DNA of 7,263 bases, taken from JAKFXL01 sp947085765. Its GTDB lineage: Bacteria > Pseudomonadota > Gammaproteobacteria > Tenderiales > Tenderiaceae. The notes beneath the pieces are model-generated. The model ran no database searches and was not told where the DNA came from. It saw only the letters and a program-made list of their open reading frames with translations. Of the stretch, positions 5,188-7,263 are shown one piece after another (position 1 is the stretch's first letter; the number at the start of each line of letters is the position of its first letter). A program made the translations under genes and the position numbers. The stretch spans positions 1-7,263 of the forward strand of contig CAMTXZ010000121.1 of assembly GCA_947085765.1 (NCBI GenBank). The letters are read 5' to 3'.

Positions 5188-6588
5188 CTAGTCAACACGA
5201 CCATCACGCGCCGCTTTGAGTACCAACACATCAAACGCCTCAGCACTCATCAGCCCCTGCTCGGCGACCAGGTCGCGCACCGGCCGGCCGCTCTTCTCCG
5301 ACTCCTTGGCCACTTCACCGGCCTTCATGTAACCGATGCTGGTATTGAGCAAAGTGGCGAGCGCGCAGCTGGTGTGCAAAAACTCCTTGCAGCGCTCACG
5401 GTCGACCTTCAGCCCCTTGAGGTTGAACTCGGTGGCGGCGTTGATGGCGTTGGTCAGCCACTCCATCTGGTCAAACAGCGCCGAACCCATGGCCGGCATC
5501 ATGACGTTGAGTTCAAGCTGACCGGCCTGGGTCATGTAGCCGATGGCGGCATCCTGCCCCAGCACCTGGAAGCAGACCTGGTTCAACATCTCAAACATCA
5601 CCGGATTGACCTTACCGGGCATGATGGAGGAGCCGGGTTGCACCGGTGGCAGCTGGATCTCGCCGATACCGGTACGTGGACCGGAGCAGAGCAGTCGCAT
5701 GTCGTTGCTGATGCGTGTCACTTCCAGGGTAAGGTCACGAATCGCGGAGGAGAGGCGCTGGATGTCGTGGGTCGACTGCATCTGCGCCGCCAGATCATCG
5801 GCCGGGCGAATCTCTTCACCCATCAGCAGTGCCAGTTCGGCAGCGACACGATTGGCGTAATCGGGCGAGGTATTAAGACCGGTACCGGCGGCACTGCCAC
5901 CCAACCCCAGTTCACACAGGCCATCACGGCACGCCTCGACGTTGCGGGCGGCGCGGCGCAGGGTCCAGGCATAGGCACCAAACTCGCGGCCAATGGTGGT
6001 GGGCACCGCGTCTTGCAGATGGGTGCGGCCTGACTTGACGGTATCCACCTCTTCGGCGGCGATGCGGGCGTACTCGTTGGCCATGCTCTGCACGGCATCG
6101 AGCAGCCGTGGCAACTTCATCAGGGCCGTCAGACGCAGAGCGGTCGGGATGGTGTCGTTGGTGGACTGCCCCATGTTGACGTGGTCATTAGGGTTGATCG
6201 GCTGATAAACACCTTTGGCGCCGCCAAGGGCGACGTTGGCCAGATTGGCGACCACCTCGTTACTGTTCATGTTGTGGCTGGTGCCGGCACCGGCCTGAAA
6301 GCGATCAACCACAAACTGATCCAGATACTCACCGGCCAGAATCTTGTCGCAGGCATCAACAATCGCCCCGGCCATGGCGTCATCGAGCCAGCCGGGTTGA
6401 TGGTTGGCAATGGCGGCAGCACGCTTGATCAGCACATGGGCTTTGACAAAATCGGCATCCGGACGACGGCCGCTGATGGGGAAGTTGATCACCGCCCGTG
6501 CGGTCTGGGCGCCGTACCACGCGTCGGCGGGCACACGCACCTCACCCAGGCTATCTTTTTCGAAGCGAAACTGATTTTTGTCACTCAC
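5188..6588 (-). CDS. aspA: Class II fumarase/aspartase superfamily lyase, probably aspartate ammonia-lyase
   Basis: A 466-residue cytoplasmic homotetrameric lyase that by family either deaminates L-aspartate to fumarate and ammonium (aspartase) or interconverts malate and fumarate (FumC). The start is the GTG at 6588-6586, with AGGAG 7 nt upstream; the protein then begins (M)SDKNQFRFEKDSLGEVRVPA, as the family does. Signature motifs: GAGTSHNMNSNEV (100-112), NPNDHVNMGQSTND (132-145), GRTHLQDAVP (187-196) and the flexible SS loop GSSIMPGKVNP (319-329), with catalytic Ser320, Lys326 and Asn328. FumC normally has GSGTQ, HPNDDVN and QSSND, whereas GAGTS and QSTND are the aspartase forms, so aspartase is favoured. 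Class II fumarate hydratase (fumC) remains the main alternative; from memory its SS loop and its length of about 467 fit equally well. The gene lies upstream of groES on the same strand with a probable terminator between, and diverges from the acylphosphatase gene. Confidence 0.75.
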   Translation of the reverse strand: MSDKNQFRFEKDSLGEVRVPADAWYGAQTARAVINFPISGRRPDADFVKAHVLIKRAAAIANHQPGWLDDAMAGAIVDACDKILAGEYLDQFVVDRFQAGAGTSHNMNSNEVVANLANVALGGAKGVYQPINPNDHVNMGQSTNDTIPTALRLTALMKLPRLLDAVQSMANEYARIAAEEVDTVKSGRTHLQDAVPTTIGREFGAYAWTLRRAARNVEACRDGLCELGLGGSAAGTGLNTSPDYANRVAAELALLMGEEIRPADDLAAQMQSTHDIQRLSSAIRDLTLEVTRISNDMRLLCSGPRTGIGEIQLPPVQPGSSIMPGKVNPVMFEMLNQVCFQVLGQDAAIGYMTQAGQLELNVMMPAMGSALFDQMEWLTNAINAATEFNLKGLKVDRERCKEFLHTSCALATLLNTSIGYMKAGEVAKESEKSGRPVRDLVAEQGLMSAEAFDVLVLKAARDGRVD

Positions 6589-6743
6589 TATGAATCTCCT
6601 GTAGATACTGATGTCATAAATTGCGCCCAGTTTAAACCATGAGGGTGTCACACCAAAGCAACGTCAACAGGTTATCGTCATGGCCTGCCACTCCGTGATC
6701 AACTATGCTGGCAACAACCATCGCCAAAGGACCACACTTTCCA
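6589..6743. promoter_or_regulatory. Divergent intergenic region with two palindromes
   Basis: This 155-nt space must hold the lyase promoter and probably the acylphosphatase promoter. It contains GTTTAAAC (6630-6637) and GGTGTCACACC (6644-6654), two symmetric elements 6 nt apart that could be operator sites. On the minus strand TTGCTT (6661-6656) with TTTAAA (6636-6631) is a weak sigma-70-like pair at 19 nt. No strong promoter was found for either direction. Confidence 0.35.
6596..6600 (-). promoter_or_regulatory. Ribosome binding site fixing the lyase GTG start
   Basis: AGGAG (6600-6596, minus strand) lies 7 nt before the GTG at 6588. The frame is open further upstream to an ATG at 6651, but the extra 21 residues do not resemble the family N-terminus and have no comparable Shine-Dalgarno. 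Confidence 0.8.
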
Positions 6744-7013
6744 ATGAGCAACTGCACACGTTTTTTTATCTCAGGGCGGGTTCAAGACGTCTGGTACCGT
6801 GCGGCCACACAGCAAAAAGCGCTCAGCCTCGGTATTACCGGGTATGCCAAAAACCTGCCTGATGGTCGGGTTGAAGTCTTGGCCTGCGGTAAGCATGATA
6901 GTGTGGCGGAGCTGGAGCAGTGGCTCTGGCAGGGATCACCCCACTCCGAAGTCGAGAACATTGATGTTAATCGAGTAGACGATAACGCCCCGAATAGTTT
7001 CGAAAAGCGTTAA
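6744..7013 (+). CDS. acyP: Acylphosphatase
   Basis: An 89-residue small cytoplasmic enzyme that hydrolyses the carboxyl-phosphate bond of acylphosphates such as acetyl phosphate or carbamoyl phosphate. The sequence carries the family pattern: SGRVQDVWYRAAT (10-22), with the catalytic phosphate-binding Arg19, and GITGYAKNLPDGRVEV (30-45), with the catalytic Asn37 and the conserved turn. The length matches the family (about 90). The ATG at 6744 is chosen because it puts the start just before the first beta strand; AAAGGA lies 12 nt upstream, a long spacer. An in-frame ATG at 6705 would add 13 unlike residues. Oddity: the usually conserved Gly of VQG in the phosphate-binding loop is Asp15 (GAC; GGC would encode Gly). 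The next gene starts 26 nt later, so the two may be co-transcribed. Confidence 0.9.
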   Translation: MSNCTRFFISGRVQDVWYRAATQQKALSLGITGYAKNLPDGRVEVLACGKHDSVAELEQWLWQGSPHSEVENIDVNRVDDNAPNSFEKR

Positions 7014-7027
7014 ACAATTCACCACAT

Positions 7028-7032
7028 AAGGA
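7028..7032 (+). promoter_or_regulatory. Ribosome binding site of the exported Met/His-rich protein
   Basis: AAGGA lies 7 nt before the ATG at 7040, which supports that start for a gene cut by the window edge. Confidence 0.7.
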
Positions 7033-7039
7033 AATAACC

Positions 7040-7263
7040 ATGTCTAAAAATACACTATTGATCACCGCCAGCCTGATCGGTGCACTCATCGCCGCCCCAG
7101 CCTTCGCAGGTAAAGACAAAGAGGGCGACCACAAGAGCGCTGGCCACATGGAAAATTACAAAGAGCACATGCAGCAGCGCCAACAGATGCACATGGATAT
7201 GATGCAGGCGATGGTTGATACCATGACCATCCTGCGCGACATCAACCATCAGCCCAGCGCCGA
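7040..7263 (+). CDS. Exported Met/His-rich protein of unknown function (runs off the right edge)
   Basis: The first 74 codons of a gene with no stop before the window ends. Residues 1-23 form a clear Sec signal peptide: Lys3, a hydrophobic core (LLITASLIGALIAA) and an AFA cleavage site. The mature part is hydrophilic and starts GKDKEGDHKSAGHMENYKEH. Residues 37-62 hold eight methionines (37, 44, 50, 52, 54, 55, 58, 62) in a pattern likely to be helical, and five histidines fall in 31-70. I do not recognise the family. The composition recalls small periplasmic helical proteins, some of which are stress chaperones or metal binders, but no diagnostic motif is visible. It lies 26 nt after the acylphosphatase gene and may share its transcript. 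Confidence 0.8.
   Translation, partial: MSKNTLLITASLIGALIAAPAFAGKDKEGDHKSAGHMENYKEHMQQRQQMHMDMMQAMVDTMTILRDINHQPSA

Noticed and set aside
5026..6033. Long + strand open frame (335 codons) opposite the lyase
   Set aside because: It runs antisense to a clear lyase gene, begins inside the sigma-32 promoter and leader region, has no good Shine-Dalgarno, and its composition (His, Gly, Gln rich) is that of a complementary-strand shadow.
6181..6642. Second + strand open frame opposite the lyase N-terminus
   Set aside because: Antisense shadow of a conserved coding region with no recognisable domain or ribosome binding site.
6589..6651. Upstream ATG extension of the lyase (21 extra residues)
   Set aside because: The extension does not look like the family N-terminus, and the GTG at 6588 has a well-placed AGGAG.
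6705..6743. Upstream ATG extension of the acylphosphatase (13 extra residues)
   Set aside because: No Shine-Dalgarno precedes it and the extra residues lie outside the normal acylphosphatase fold.
7055..7249. Minus-strand open frame opposite the Met/His-rich gene
   Set aside because: The plus-strand frame has a ribosome binding site and a clear signal peptide; the minus frame has neither.

Overview
The window looks like chromosome from a gammaproteobacterium or close relative. The evidence is a groES-groEL operon whose GroEL carries the GGM-rich tail, a textbook RpoH (sigma-32) heat-shock promoter in front of it with no CIRCE operator, and neighbours typical of that group. I cannot name the genus. 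No CRISPR array, rRNA or tRNA gene was seen.

Layout, left to right. At 1-317 the 5' end of an IS630-type transposase gene runs leftward off the window. An AT-rich, gene-free stretch (318-710) separates it from a complete secreted serine protease (711-2810, + strand). This is an aqualysin/proteinase K-like subtilase with an I9 propeptide and a PPC, PKD and second PPC-like tail. Two strong hairpin terminators (2844-2943) separate it from the convergent groE operon. On the minus strand, groES (4947-4660, GTG start) and groEL (4608-2971) lie behind a consensus sigma-32 promoter (5063-5035) and a leader of about 80 nt. Upstream of them, same strand, is a class II fumarase/aspartase superfamily lyase (6588-5188), which by its active-site motifs looks more like aspartate ammonia-lyase than FumC. 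Divergent from the lyase are a small acylphosphatase (6744-7013) and, 26 nt later, the start of an exported Met/His-rich protein that runs off the right edge (7040-7263).

How it works together: groES/groEL is the cytoplasmic chaperonin pair and is clearly heat-shock controlled at transcription. The most interesting observation is that the groES Shine-Dalgarno is buried in a weak hairpin in which a U-tract pairs with AGGA, the layout of a fourU RNA thermometer. If real, the operon has two layers of temperature control: sigma-32 for transcription and mRNA melting for translation. The protease is an independent single-gene unit next to an insertion sequence. The lyase and acylphosphatase are metabolic genes sharing a divergent intergenic region. 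Most of the window is ordinary core genome; I found no convincing multi-gene undescribed system.
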